Translations under genes and position numbers: made by a program
The notes under the pieces: generated by a model
Databases searched by the model: none
Seen by the model: only the letters and a program-made list of their open reading frames with translations
What the model was told of the DNA's origin: nothing
Shown here: positions 28,583 through 38,956 of the stretch, one piece after another
Position numbering within the stretch: position 1 is the stretch's first letter
Layout: each line of letters begins with the position of its first letter
Source: Rachicladosporium sp. CCFEE 5018
Lineage: Eukaryota; Ascomycota; Dothideomycetes; Cladosporiales; Cladosporiaceae
Reading direction: 5' to 3'
DNA length: 64,000 nucleotides
Assembly: GCA_002077045.2 (NCBI GenBank)
Contig: KZ111171.1
Location: 35,816 to 99,815 of the forward strand

Positions 28583-31500
28583 ATGCACTTCCCCACTCTT
28601 GCCCTTGCGGCTAGCTTCGCGGCTACTGTTCTGGCTCTTTCTACGCCTACAACTCATGTTCTACACGAGAAGCGACATGCTGAATCCAAGAAGTGGGTAA
28701 AACTTGAGCCGGTCGCTGCGGATGCCAGACTGCCTATGCGCATTGGGCTCACGCAATCGAATATCGATGATGGGGTTGGGGCACAATTGCTTGAGGAGAT
28801 GTACGTCGCTACCCTGTTTCCTACCGGCGCACAGTCCGCAGCGCACTGACACATGGATGCAGCTCCCATCCAGCTTCTGCCCGGTACGGCCAACACCTTT
28901 CCGGGGACGAAGTAGTCGAGCTCTTTGCTCCAGCGGCTCATGTCGTCGAATCGGTGCGATCTTGGCTGGAATCCTCTGGTATCGCTATCGGCCGTATTTC
29001 CCAGTCATCCAACAAACAATGGCTCCAATTCGACGCCTCCACCGCCGAAGCCGAGAAGCTCTTCAAGACGAAGTACCACCACTACGAGCACCTGCATACC
29101 GGTGCCAAGACCGTCGCTTGTGAGGAGTACCATCTCCCCTCCCACCTGACACAGCATGTCGATTACATTACCCCCGGCCTCAAACTCCTGGCTGGTGGGA
29201 AGGTCTCCTCTGACGCCCCATCCTCCGCGCGCAAAGCCGAGCTCGAGAAACGCGGGTTCCGCACCAATGCGCATACCAACTTCTCTGGCCCTGTCTTCGG
29301 TCCTCAGATCACGGCGCCGCTGGCGAGTCTAAATAACTCGGCTACGCAGCTGGGGCAGTGCGATCAATACGTCACGCCGCCTTGTATCATGGCTATGTAC
29401 AATATCAGCCGTGGGTCGAAGGCTGCCAAGGGCAACGAGCTCGGTATCTTCGAGGAGGGAGACTTCTATAGTCAGGTTGATCTGACGGAGTTCTTTGTTA
29501 CGTTTGCGAATTATATCCCGCCGCTTACGCATCCAAAGTTGGATAGTATCGATGGAGGTAAGTCGCTGTCACTCGCCGGACACCTCCTCGCTTTGAGGCA
29601 GGAACTGGGTCCATCGACGGCTGCATTGGGTCGACGTACATCATCACTAACTCGCTTGCTCTTAGGAATTGCTCCATCTGCGTACGCTGGAGGAGAATCG
29701 GACCTGTTAGACACTCTCCAAATCATGTCGTGTGATGTTCTGTGGCTGACAATGTGCTAGGGACTTCCAAATTTCCGTGCATACTGTCCTCCCACTCAAA
29801 TCGCCTTTCGCTTCTCATGAAATACCTAAATGCTGTCCTGCTTCTACATGCATGGCTGCGAGCGTCGGTCCACGAATGCTGTATCGTTGAGAGGAACTCT
29901 CTGGGAGGTGCAATGCACAGGACCTCCTTGGGCCTCTCATCGATCCAGCATCCCCGTTTCGGCTGTCACAGCCATGTTTGTAGTAGCACAGGAGACTCTT
30001 CAGACGTCAAGAGAGTCCCAGGATCTTACAGTTACTGACCATCATCACAGTATCCCCTCATCTGGCCCCAAAACAGCGTCCTCTACCAAACCGACGACAT
30101 CCTCTACGCCACTGGCGTCGAAGGCGGTGGAGGTTTCCTCAATACCTTCCTCGACGCGATCGATGGTTCCTACTGTACCTACTCTGCGTACGGTGAGACG
30201 GGCGACTCGTCGATCGATCCCGTTTACCCTGATCCAATTCTGCTTGGTTACCAAGGGACGCGACAATGCGGTGTCTACAAGCCGACGAACGTTATCTCGA
30301 TTAGTTATGGGGAGCAGGAGGACGATTTACCGACCAATTATCAGCAACGTCAATGCAACGAGTTTATGAAGTTGGGCTTGCAAGGAACGAGTGTGTTGAT
30401 CGCGTCTGGAGATTCCGGGGTTGCTGCTAGAGGGACGGACGATGGGAATGCTGATGGTGAGTCGTCGTTGTTGAGACTTGGTTCTGTGAGGTTCTGGACA
30501 ATCATCCTTCTTTCAAGGACAATGGCCCTTGCTTGCCGCACAATCGGCATTGCTTGCAAGACAATCGCCCATCTCTCCCGGACAATGATCCTCTTCTCCC
30601 CAAGCCAACATCTCATCGACGAGTCGCGCAAACACTGACATCGTTCTCCAACAGGCTGTCTCGGCAATGGCGAGGTTTTCAACCCAGACTTCCCTGCGTC
30701 CTGCCCTTACGTGACTTCTGCTGGTGCGACGTACCTACCCCCAGGAGGGAATGCTGCCAAGGACGAAGAGGTCGCCGTTACACGCTTCCCCTCGGGCGGA
30801 GGGTTTTCGAACATCTACCCACAACCGTCCTACCAGCACACTGCAGTCAACACCTATCTGACTACCCACACGCCGCCGTACAAGACCTACAACACGTCCG
30901 GTATGAATAATCCACCCGAGACTGTCACCAAGGGTGGGATTTACAACGTTGGCGGTCGTGGCTAGTAAGTCGCCCCACCTCCAAGCTCATCATAGCCTGA
31001 AGGTCTCGTATGCTACTATTCGATACCTCACGAGGCTTCTTGCAATGCGAAGAGGCCTGCGAGAAGCACGACCGATGATGTCCACATCTCTCTCGGTGAC
31101 CTTTCGGCTAGATCCTCGATGTTGCGGTGTCATTCAAAGTAGCACAAGAGACCCTCAGACTTATGAGAGAGCGCAGTCAACATCCTCTACCACCTATCCG
31201 CTCCTTCACTGACCTCTTCACAGCGCCGACATCTCGGCAGTCGGCGACAATGTGGTTATATTCAACAATGGCGCTCCTACCCTAATCGGAGGCACTTCCG
31301 CATCTGCTCCGGTGTTCGCGGCAATTGTGAACCGCATCAACGAAGAGCGATTGGCAGTCGGTAAGAAGCCAGTAGGCTTCCTAAATCCGACCCTCTACGC
31401 GTGAGTTACCCCTTGGCATCCCGAGTATAGTGCTTCTCCGGAAATCTTCGCAGTCTCCTGCGCTACTATAGCTGCACCTGAGATAGTGGATGCATTACTG

Positions 31501-31872
31501 TGACATCGGTGAAATACGGGAGGGTCAGCAGTCTCTTCGCTATCAGCTCGCGACTCTCACAGATACGATGGTCGAGCAGTGCACTGCAGTGGGCATGCTC
31601 ATAGGAGCATTACCGACGTTTCGGGCTTCTGGAGAAGCAAAGAGAATTAAGGGACTCGACTGATGAGTTTCAGGCATCCGGAAGTCCTGCACGATATCAC
31701 ACAGGGCAGTAACCCAGGCTGCAACACGAACGGATTCGCCGTGAGCAAGGGCTGGGATCCGGTCAGTCACCCCCGGCTCAAGTCTGGAGCGATTGCTGAC
31801 TCGACGTAGGTCACCGGCCTGGGAACCCCGAACTACCCGGCCATGCTTAAGCTCTTTTTGAGCTTGTCATAG
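28583..31872 (+). CDS. Secreted S53 peptidase (sedolisin / tripeptidyl-peptidase)
   Basis: Nine exons keep one frame: 28583-28800, 28863-29557, 29666-29705, 29761-29776, 30051-30456, 30655-30964, 31224-31400, 31674-31761, 31810-31872. The protein has a signal peptide, an activation prodomain (SHPASARYGQHLSGDEVVE) and a peptidase domain. S53 enzymes use Ser, Glu and Asp and cleave at acidic pH outside the cell. The Glu/Asp motif GGESDL-DFQIS is assembled across exons 3 and 4. Later blocks are FLDAIDGSYCTYSAYGETG, NVISISYGEQEDDLP, the oxyanion Asp in IASGDSGVA, and the nucleophile Ser in IGGTSASAPVFAAIVN. The C-terminal GNTNGF/GWDPVTGLGTPN-type region (here NPGCNTNGFAVSKGWDP, VTGLGTPNYP) completes the calcium-binding end. 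All key residues are present after splicing. Confidence 0.9.
29761..29776 (+). other. 16-nt micro-exon carrying the S53 catalytic Asp
   Basis: The 16 bases GGACTTCCAAATTTCC lie between acceptor TGTGCTAG (branch CTGAC) and donor GTGCAT. They complete a Leu codon and encode DFQIS. Without them the Glu-x-x-x-Asp motif of the S53 family is lost, and the neighbouring exons would read GGESDLLDTLQ out of the family pattern. Confidence 0.75.
30496..30600 (+). repeat. Five-copy 21-bp tandem repeat within an S53 intron
   Basis: Five degenerate 21-bp units start at 30496, 30517, 30538, 30559 and 30580. Each opens with GGACAATNNNCC, GCACAAT or AGACAAT and ends in a pyrimidine-rich half such as CTTGCTTGCC or CCTCTTCTCCC. 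They fill half of the 198-bp intron at 30457-30654. The unit length is a multiple of three but the repeats lie outside the coding sequence. Confidence 0.85.
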
Positions 31873-32102
31873 AGCAGTAACACTCCGCCATGTCGTCTGT
31901 CCGACTGCCGAGCAAGGCGAGGAAGCAGTGCGAACTCAATGAGTCAAGACGAAGCGGTGTGGCCGGCTGCGATGTTACGACAATGTATGGACGAAGCCGG
32001 AGTGATGCAGGTCCCCCACAACGTGGCAGCTCAGGCTATCGATGCGATCAGGCCGCGAGTAGAGGAAATAACGTAGTATCATGTATTAACACTACTTGCA
32101 AG

Positions 32103-32857
32103 CTACTTCGGCGTCAAGATCGGCCGCACAATGCACTCATTTCCGTTGTCCGGGCACACCGCCGTCCGGTTTAACTGCTTGTCCAAGGGACCCGTCGGGC
32201 CACCAGTGTACTTGCACAGCTGACTGATGCCCAGCACGCAGTGTTGTCGCTTGTCGTTCGTAGGATACTGAGCGTCGCCCCAATGGCCATTGAAGTAGAG
32301 GTAGTTCGTTGGTGTACTAACGATATGTGAGCTGGAATGTTGGGAGAGAGCGCAGTGGATGGGGAGAGACTTACGTAGAGTCATATGGTGTGAATGTTTG
32401 AGACCCGGCATCGAAGCTATAGTAGTAGGCCGCAAGCGAAGGGTCCCACAGAGCCCCAGCATCGGTATGGTCCTCGAGCGGTCCAAAAGGCAGGTTCACA
32501 TTGGGGATCGTATGACTACCTGGTCGTTAGCCGCATCTTCATCGGACGACAAGTCATTACAGCCAAAGACGCACGAAACACAGAGACAGGACGAAAGTGT
32601 AGAAGATACCTGCGCCAAGGCGTCGCAAAGTAGCGCGAGCGCGAAACGACGGGTTGTCTCGAAGCAGTCCTTCCAGTGCTACGGACCTGAACGCAACACA
32701 GTGACAAGCCGCAATATTGCTGCTTGTCTAGGGAGCTACTCGATGTCGATGTATCTCCAATGACAAACGAGTCTTTCATTGATGGAGCAAGACGACGTAT
32801 ACTGAGGAGAGCGCGTGAAGGTCGACGCTTACCTAAAATGGTATGAAACGCAAACAA
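32103..32857 (-). pseudogene. VPS62-like C-terminal remnant
   Basis: Three segments read in order on the minus strand: up to 32610, 32515-32375, and 32316-32103. After splicing they give RYFATPWRS-HTIPNVNLPFGPLEDHTDAG, then GALWDPSLAAYYYSFD, then YLYFNGHWGDAQYP and KYTGGPTGPLDKQL. This corresponds to the last third of Vps62-family proteins (WDPxLN, FxGxWGDxxYP, GPTGPK). The large N-terminal portion of the family (the WEH ... VYYSQH region) is not present upstream; the next sequence is poorly matching (SRQPVVSRSRYFATP) and then the Myb gene begins at 32885. I read it as a 5'-truncated, decaying copy. It could also be a short expressed protein using an unnatural start at 32857. Confidence 0.6.
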
Positions 32858-32884
32858 TCTGTGGGCGGTGCGTTTGCTCCAATG

Positions 32885-34444
32885 CTAGTTTTGCCCAACA
32901 AGCTCTTCAAGAGATGGAAAGTAAGCCCCGCCTGCGAGTCTACCATCGCTTAGCAATGGATTGAAATAGTCGTTCATTGACGGCAGCTCAAGCTGTAGAT
33001 CGAAGTCGTTCGATGCCGTGAGCGTGGCGAGGGACGGCAACATAGTGCTGCCGGTACCGTATTCGAATGGCGCATTCAGTGGCTGCAGTGGCTGTGATGA
33101 ACGCGTCTGCACATTTCCGTGACCCCAGTGATTGCTGCTCTCTCGGACATGTACCGGAGGCTTGGTCTTTATTGGCTCGAGTGCCCAATCGAGTATGCCA
33201 CGGCCTAGTACGATCGGCTGCGCATCGAGTTCGTCGTCGTTGAAGAAGTCGTACTCGTTCTGTAGCAATGAGTTGAAGGAGTCACCGCCATTAGGCAGCT
33301 TGGGCCGCTGCGGATGAGACAATGGCATGCTATGTGATGGCTCTACGTGAGTGACTTGATGAGACTTGCGCTCGATCAGTTGTTGGCCCTCGGGAGTCCG
33401 TGCGGGTAATGGACCAGCGGCCTGAGAAGGCTGTGGGCCTCGATCTGGCGGGGCAGGAAACACTGGAGGGCGTGCTGCCAGGCCACTCTTGACGTACTCA
33501 TCCGGGTAACGCTGGCGAAACCTGTCGCGCAGATCGGTCGGTTTTCTGCGATGCGGCCTAAATGCCTCGTCCTGCAGAATGAGTGCCCAAGCTTTACCAT
33601 GCTTAGCAAATCCCCGAAGCAGCGCCTCGTCTTCGGCTTCGCTATACGCATGACGGGAGCGGCGCTGAGAGTGCGATAAAGGTCCTTCAATGCCGAGCTT
33701 AGCCAGGTCAGAATCATCCTTGCGTTCTGACCTTGCATTGCGTGAAGGCGCTACCGGTCTCGCCAGATCACGCGAGTCGCCAGGCTTGACTGACGCAGTC
33801 TTGCCATACCGATCTGGACAACATACACGGAAGCGATCTTTGAGATCTAGGGCCGTCCGGCGATCAAAGTGAAAGTCCGCGCACTTCAAGATCTTAGTCC
33901 AGCTGCCCACTCCGAATTTCGCCACACCCCGTAGCAGACCGGTAGTCTCCGCGTCAGACCATTTGTTACGTGCAGATCTGCCATCCTTGGGGGCTACAGC
34001 AATCTGTACAGGATTGATGGTAGCCATCTCAGACGCAGGATGAGGCACTGGCGTCACAACACCGGCGGCACCTCCAGCACTTTGCGACGGCTGCTTTGGA
34101 GGCTGCTGCACCTTGATACTCGGTAGGAGGCCAGAGTTGGGCGGCGGTTGGTAGAGACCGCTCAAAGTAGGCGGAAGACGCGTCCTGCGCCCCTTGCCAC
34201 TGTCGCCTGGCCGAGAGGGCGGCTTGGGCAAGTCTCTAGCTTGACCATCGCCATCGATCCGTCTGCGCTTCGCGTTCGACTCGCCCGTCAAGTCACGAGT
34301 GAGGCCATCGAGTAGCAAGCGGCCGGGATCTTGCGTATGCAATGCCGATGAGCCATGGAAGTGATGAGCTGGCAGTGCTGGCAGCGGCTCTACTGGGTTA
34401 GGCCGATTGATGTAATCCAACGAAGTCACCAAGCGGCCAGCCAT
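32885..34444 (-). CDS. Double Myb/telobox DNA-binding protein, Teb1/Tay1-like
   Basis: An intronless 519-residue protein. Two Myb/SANT repeats are visible: residues about 160-208 (NKWSDAETTGLLRGVAKFG ... TALDLKDRFRVCCPDRYG) and about 263-316 (RHAYSEAEDEALLRGFAKHG ... KPTDLRDRFRQRYPDEYV). Both end in a telobox-like DLKDRFR / DLRDRFR helix, the recognition helix that reads TTAGGG-type telomeric repeats in Teb1 of fission yeast and Tay1 of Yarrowia. The flanks are disordered, Pro and Ser rich, with a basic KRRRIDGDG-type segment near residue 65. A nuclear role at telomeres or in promoter binding follows from the family; specificity is not proven here. The start Met at 34444 is the first in frame. 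Confidence 0.8.
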   Translation of the reverse strand: MAGRLVTSLDYINRPNPVEPLPALPAHHFHGSSALHTQDPGRLLLDGLTRDLTGESNAKRRRIDGDGQARDLPKPPSRPGDSGKGRRTRLPPTLSGLYQPPPNSGLLPSIKVQQPPKQPSQSAGGAAGVVTPVPHPASEMATINPVQIAVAPKDGRSARNKWSDAETTGLLRGVAKFGVGSWTKILKCADFHFDRRTALDLKDRFRVCCPDRYGKTASVKPGDSRDLARPVAPSRNARSERKDDSDLAKLGIEGPLSHSQRRSRHAYSEAEDEALLRGFAKHGKAWALILQDEAFRPHRRKPTDLRDRFRQRYPDEYVKSGLAARPPVFPAPPDRGPQPSQAAGPLPARTPEGQQLIERKSHQVTHVEPSHSMPLSHPQRPKLPNGGDSFNSLLQNEYDFFNDDELDAQPIVLGRGILDWALEPIKTKPPVHVRESSNHWGHGNVQTRSSQPLQPLNAPFEYGTGSTMLPSLATLTASNDFDLQLELPSMNDYFNPLLSDGRLAGGAYFPSLEELVGQN

Positions 34445-34694
34445 TCTATCTAGTGGCTAACCCATTCGATCAGATGCTCATGTAATAATTGATGTTAGCA
34501 TTTCATATATGGTACGCCTGGCGGAGGAGGTGAAGTTTAGAACAGGGAGAATGGATGGTGTCACGAGCCTGAGGCAGCAAGTCGGAGTCTTGGCATGCCA
34601 CCGCTTTTCGACGCTCCGACTTCGAGATCGCAAAACTGACGGCAGCGACGTCGAACTCTCCCTACACCCACGACATTCGCCTAACACCGACACA

Positions 34695-35175
34695 ATGAGT
34701 ACGAGTCGCAATATCTGGCATAGGAAGGGACATGGAGGCTAACAAATGCCACAGCGAAGGGAACGTCCAGCTTCGGAAAGCGCCACAACAAAACCCACGT
34801 CCTTTGCAGACGCTGCGGTGGGCCACTATCATTGCCATACTGGACCCGCGAGCGCAGTACTGATGGTGAACTCCCAGGTTCCCGATCTCTCCACGTCCAG
34901 AAGCACACTTGCTCGAACTGCGGATATCCCAGCGCGAGCATCAGGAAATGTACGAGCACCCCGAACATCGCCAATGGATGAATTGCAGTACACGCAGTGG
35001 AGAACGAGGACTAACGCAATGTACAGACAACTGGGGAGAGAAGGCGAAGCGGAGGAAGACCACCGGCTCCGGTCGCATGCGCACACTCAAGCTCGTAGCA
35101 CGCAAGTTCAAGAACGGATTCCAGTCGGGCGCGCCATCGGGTGCTCGTGGAGCGAAGGCCGCTGCGTCGTCGTAG
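34695..35175 (+). CDS. RPL37: 60S ribosomal protein L37 (eL37)
   Basis: Four coding exons: 34695-34698, 34755-34817, 34878-34949 and 35027-35175, giving 95 residues. The product begins MTKGTSSFGKRHNKTH and contains the zinc-binding CRRCG and CSNCGYP pairs, then KAKRRKTTGSGRMR and RKFKNGFQSGAP, all characteristic of eL37, which binds 5.8S/25S rRNA at the large-subunit surface. The first coding exon contains just ATGA, split by a GTACGA donor. Introns two and three also use GTGGGC and GTACGA donors. Short, intron-dense 5' ends are usual in fungal ribosomal protein genes. All four zinc Cys are present. Confidence 0.95.
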
Positions 35176-35715
35176 AGGATGATGTTGTGTCAGACGGGAG
35201 TGGGTATGGCGGAGAATCATTAAGAACGCAGGGTGGATGGAAAGACAACTATTCCGCTACACATGCATGACAGACAGAGCGCCCGTGGCTTGCCAGAAGC
35301 TCCTCGGTAAACGTCAACATCTGGCGCCCATCGAGCGCACACGATGATGTGTGCGTAGTGTGCTACTCTATGCACGACAAATCAAACTGCTACACCAATC
35401 GATTCTAGGCTCTGCAGCAAAGCGTGAACCACAGGCGTGACACGATCGGGCAATGCCCTAGCTCACAAAGTCTTGTCTGGGTATTCTATGGTGCTGCATG
35501 CTCGATCACGCTCAAAGCGCGCAGATGTCTTCGTTTGCACTCTCCAATCTTGAGTTACACGTGCCATCCGCGACTTCTTAGAACGCATGACGTTGGGAGG
35601 TGACACGAGCAGGACAGTGATGGAGTGAGTGTCTTGTGCTGTACATATCCAAAGACCATCTCCACTTATTCACACCAACCTCCACTGCCCGCATAAGTCA
35701 TACTCACCCCTCCTG
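35176..35715. other. Intergenic between convergent genes
   Basis: This lies between the RPL37 stop and the GPCR stop. Pyrimidine-rich stretches occur near 35640-35790, largely within the end of the GPCR gene. No gene was seen. Confidence 0.45.
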
Positions 35716-36957
35716 TCATATCTCCTCGCTCACCTTCCGTCTCCCCTCTTCCTTCCCAATTTCACTGTCACTACCCCTCCCACTCAACCTCCCCATAGGA
35801 ATGCCCACAACCCGCTCGCTCCTCACATTGACCACAGTCTCAGCCTTGACGCCATGCTGTAGCCCTACCAGCCCGCCCTTCGCATCGAATAAGTTTTCCT
35901 GACTCCCTGAGCGGCTTCCCAGCATCCCCTTACTATTCAGCCTGCCATGTCGCCTTGCTCTCACGCCGCTAGTGGCGGATCCACCTGCTTCGATGGTGGT
36001 CACTGTGCCAAAGGCATCATCGGGGCGGATGCGGAATGTCTCGATCACGCCTGCGTTCTCTGAGGGCAGATCGTCGCCGAAGATCAAGCCTTGACGGGTG
36101 AGCGTGTAGAGCAGAACGTCCAGCCAGCCGTTGGAAGTGATCATCGCTGCGGCAACGCAGAGTGTTGTGTACGTCACTGTACCTCCAGCCATAGTTGTCA
36201 ACCGCGCCGTGACTAGTGGCAGGGTGCAGACTACGTAAACGACCGGGTAGGCGATGATCAACTTCGCCGCGGACTTGGCGCGAAGAGCTGTGGAAGATGT
36301 CGTGTAGAAAGCTTCCTTTACTCGTCTCCGTAGGATGAGCCAGATCAGAGTATAGATGATTACGCTGCCGAACTCAGCGATCAGGATCCAGAAGTAGTGC
36401 AGCCAGAGACGCTCGTCCTTGTACTTTAGGTTGATCCAGCACCATGCACCGGCGCGGACATAATAGTCCTTGGGATGCATCACCGGTCCCACCAGAGCGA
36501 GCACATAGTTGAACGTCCACAGCCCTGCAGTAGTCGCGAGGAAGGTCTTGTAGCCTAGCCGGAAGTCATGGACAATGTCCGCATAGCTGTGCACTGCGAT
36601 GGCGAACGTGAAGAGCCCGCTCGACAAATCGCCGGTGCTCACAAACCAGCCTTGGGCCCAGCAGGTCGGTGTACCGACATCTATCGCGTTCGAGCGTAGC
36701 CATTGCGCGTTGAGCAGAAAGGCTATCGATTGCTGGATATCGGCGAAGATGAGGTTGGTTATCAGAAGGAGGAACTGATTCGCTCGGGTGTGGGTCTTGT
36801 GGTGCTGGAGGACCAGCTTGTAGGTCAGCCTCAGGAAGAGGGCTGTGGAGGCCAGAAATGAGAGGAAGCCGAAGAAGGCTACTGCTGTCAGGCCGCGGTG
36901 GAGTGCTAGTGGTAGAGGCGAGAGGGAGCCAGGGTCGCCAATCGGTGGTACCGCCAT
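35716..36957 (-). CDS. Seven-transmembrane G-protein-coupled receptor
   Basis: An intronless 413-residue protein with seven hydrophobic helices: about 27-47 (VAFFGFLSFLASTALFLRL), 62-82, 105-125 (DLSSGLFTFAIAVHSYADI), 141-161 (LATTAGLWTFNYVLALVG), 191-213 (LHYFWILIAEFGSVIIYTL), 241-262 (IIAYPVVYVVCTLPLVTA) and 272-293. A conserved Cys near the top of helix 3 (TPTCWAQGW) and one in extracellular loop 2 (GAWCWINLKYKDERLWLHYF) could form the usual disulphide. The third inner loop contains RRRVKEAFYTTSSTALRAKSA. The pattern fits fungal Git3/GPR1-type or cAMP-receptor-like GPCRs that signal to adenylate cyclase; I cannot tell which. The tail is Ser/Arg rich. Confidence 0.8.
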   Translation of the reverse strand: MAVPPIGDPGSLSPLPLALHRGLTAVAFFGFLSFLASTALFLRLTYKLVLQHHKTHTRANQFLLLITNLIFADIQQSIAFLLNAQWLRSNAIDVGTPTCWAQGWFVSTGDLSSGLFTFAIAVHSYADIVHDFRLGYKTFLATTAGLWTFNYVLALVGPVMHPKDYYVRAGAWCWINLKYKDERLWLHYFWILIAEFGSVIIYTLIWLILRRRVKEAFYTTSSTALRAKSAAKLIIAYPVVYVVCTLPLVTARLTTMAGGTVTYTTLCVAAAMITSNGWLDVLLYTLTRQGLIFGDDLPSENAGVIETFRIRPDDAFGTVTTIEAGGSATSGVRARRHGRLNSKGMLGSRSGSQENLFDAKGGLVGLQHGVKAETVVNVRSERVVGIPMGRLSGRGSDSEIGKEEGRRKVSEEI

Positions 36958-38956
36958 TCTGTAGTGGTGTTGGCGTGATCCGAAGTATGTGTGCGAAGCC
37001 GCACCTTTCGGCTTGGGTCGACCGCAAGTACACTCAGCGGAAGATCGAGACGAAGAGGGATATCTGAGCGACTGTTCAAGCAGGGGATTAAGCCAAGAGA
37101 TGAAGTCGATATGAGCCGGAATCCCAATAGTAGTGAGGGGCTTGCGGATCCCGCGATATGAGTGATTCCAAGCCGACTGTGGAGCCTCTCAAATAGTGAA
37201 AGTCATTCGAGTCATGGCCAATTATGAGGCATGTGAAGTGTCGTGGGTGTCTCAAGTGAGGCTCGCGACGCCAATAGGTGATTTCTTGGCCTTGAAGGAA
37301 GAGGATGGTCCAGGTAAGAGAACTTCTAGAAGACAGCAGACCCTACCTGCTGAGCACTGACAGCGAGTGCGCAATCCAATGCCTACACGTATGGGCTGAC
37401 CCAATCGCTTGTACGAACGGAAATACATCTCACTCGCCCCCAGCGTCCCAGCGCCGCTCTGCGGCAGCAAAGGACAGACCGCGTTGCCGGTTCCTGACAG
37501 GGCATCCAGATGAACGACGCCGCACATGCACATCCTGCACAAACGACTTCTCGAACACACCTCGGCCCCACCGGCCAGAGTGCATCAAGCGCCTGCAGGT
37601 GCACTTTGGCGATATGAGCGCGAGTCGCGCCTGGCCCCGGCGGCACGGCGACCTTGCCCTATCCGATGTAGCGACGGGACGTGATCGCAAGCCACCAAAT
37701 GGCCGGGTGAAGTCGAGCGAGTCAGTGCGTCGCACTAAGGCGGGTGAGGAAGCTGGGGTTGCGAGGAGGCTTGTTTTCTCGGAAGAGAGCGAAGTAGTTG
37801 TTTCATGTTGGACGTGAACACTTCTCCTCCCGGGCCGAAAGTTCAGCGGGGAGGATTGCGCGTGCATGACCACGTGCGAGCATGCGTGAGTATGCAGGAG
37901 GTGGCCAGTAGGGGATGGGGGAGGTGCGTTTGGTGGCGTTTGCATGCAATTAGTGCGTCTTCGCGTCCATGCACATGGAGAACCGCATCTTCCACCAAAG
38001 AAATGGCGCATGTTTGCAGAAACTGCATCGGTCGGTTGATCGGCCGAGGTTGCTGCTCGCTGTCATGCTTGTGATGCGAAGGATCATTAGACGACAATGT
38101 CAAGCGCCTCCAGAAGCGACGCTGACAGTTCGGATTCTCATCCAACGACCAGAAGCCAAAATGCGACCTTCGCTTTACGCCATGAATATCGCCATCAGTG
38201 ATCAGCAGTGTATATTAGATTGCGCATCTGCTGTGCATTTCCCCACCTTCTCCCAACGACACGGTCGAGCTGCCTCCAGATGAGGCTTATCGAGGCCGAG
38301 CAGTCTCCTGGTCGATCAATTGCGATCTCGACCTATCATTTGATGAGTCGCAATTCCCACTATGGAGGAGATACGGCTGTCATGTTGACGTCGAAAGCGC
38401 CACATCCATCTCGCATCGATTCATGTACGGCATATCATCGGGACATTTTTGCCAACTCCAGACTTGGGAAACCATTACACCACGATCTTATGGACGCCAC
38501 CGTCTCGTGACAGTCCGTTAAGCTGCATAGACATGCAGGTTCTGCGACGTCTGTTTGGTCGAGATGCGGTGGAAAATTGAACCTAGTTGCGATGTGAACT
38601 CTCTTGATTCAAGTTGTATTCTACCAAGCGAGCCAAGCCACACCCGCTGTGCAGAACCGCGTTGGCTGAGTATGAGACGAGGTGATGTCAGCTTCAGCTC
38701 TTCCTCAGTCGCGACGAGACGCTCGGAACTGTCGGTGTGAACAGCCGCGCTGGTCTTCGTTGTGAAAATGCTGATCTGGTGATGATGATGGCAACGGCGG
38801 GGATCAATAAACTCCATACCCCTATCTAGCTAGGCAAGTATTATGTTCCATACTCTTAAACTGCCAAGGGAGCTTTCCCTTCCAATTCCTTAGTGGCATC
38901 CCATCACGGTAATTACTGAAGCAGCAACCTCTTCCTGCAGGACTCCGCGTCAGGCT
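36958..38956. other. Gene-poor stretch of about 2 kb
   Basis: This is the largest gap in the window, between the 5' end of the GPCR and the 3' end of the multi-span gene. Two long frames (37305-37817 plus, 37430-38011 minus) overlap antiparallel and both have low-quality composition; neither has family resemblance or an ordered splice structure. No transposon domain, terminal repeat, tRNA or rRNA was seen. It may hold a long promoter or non-coding RNA. Confidence 0.4.

Noticed and set aside
29830..30369. Plus-strand 179-codon frame across the S53 gene
   Set aside because: It runs through an intron and out of frame with the conserved peptidase exon.
37305..38011. Overlapping long frames on opposite strands (170 and 193 codons)
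   Set aside because: Both have shadow-like composition with no domain, signal peptide or splice structure; long chance frames are common at this GC content.
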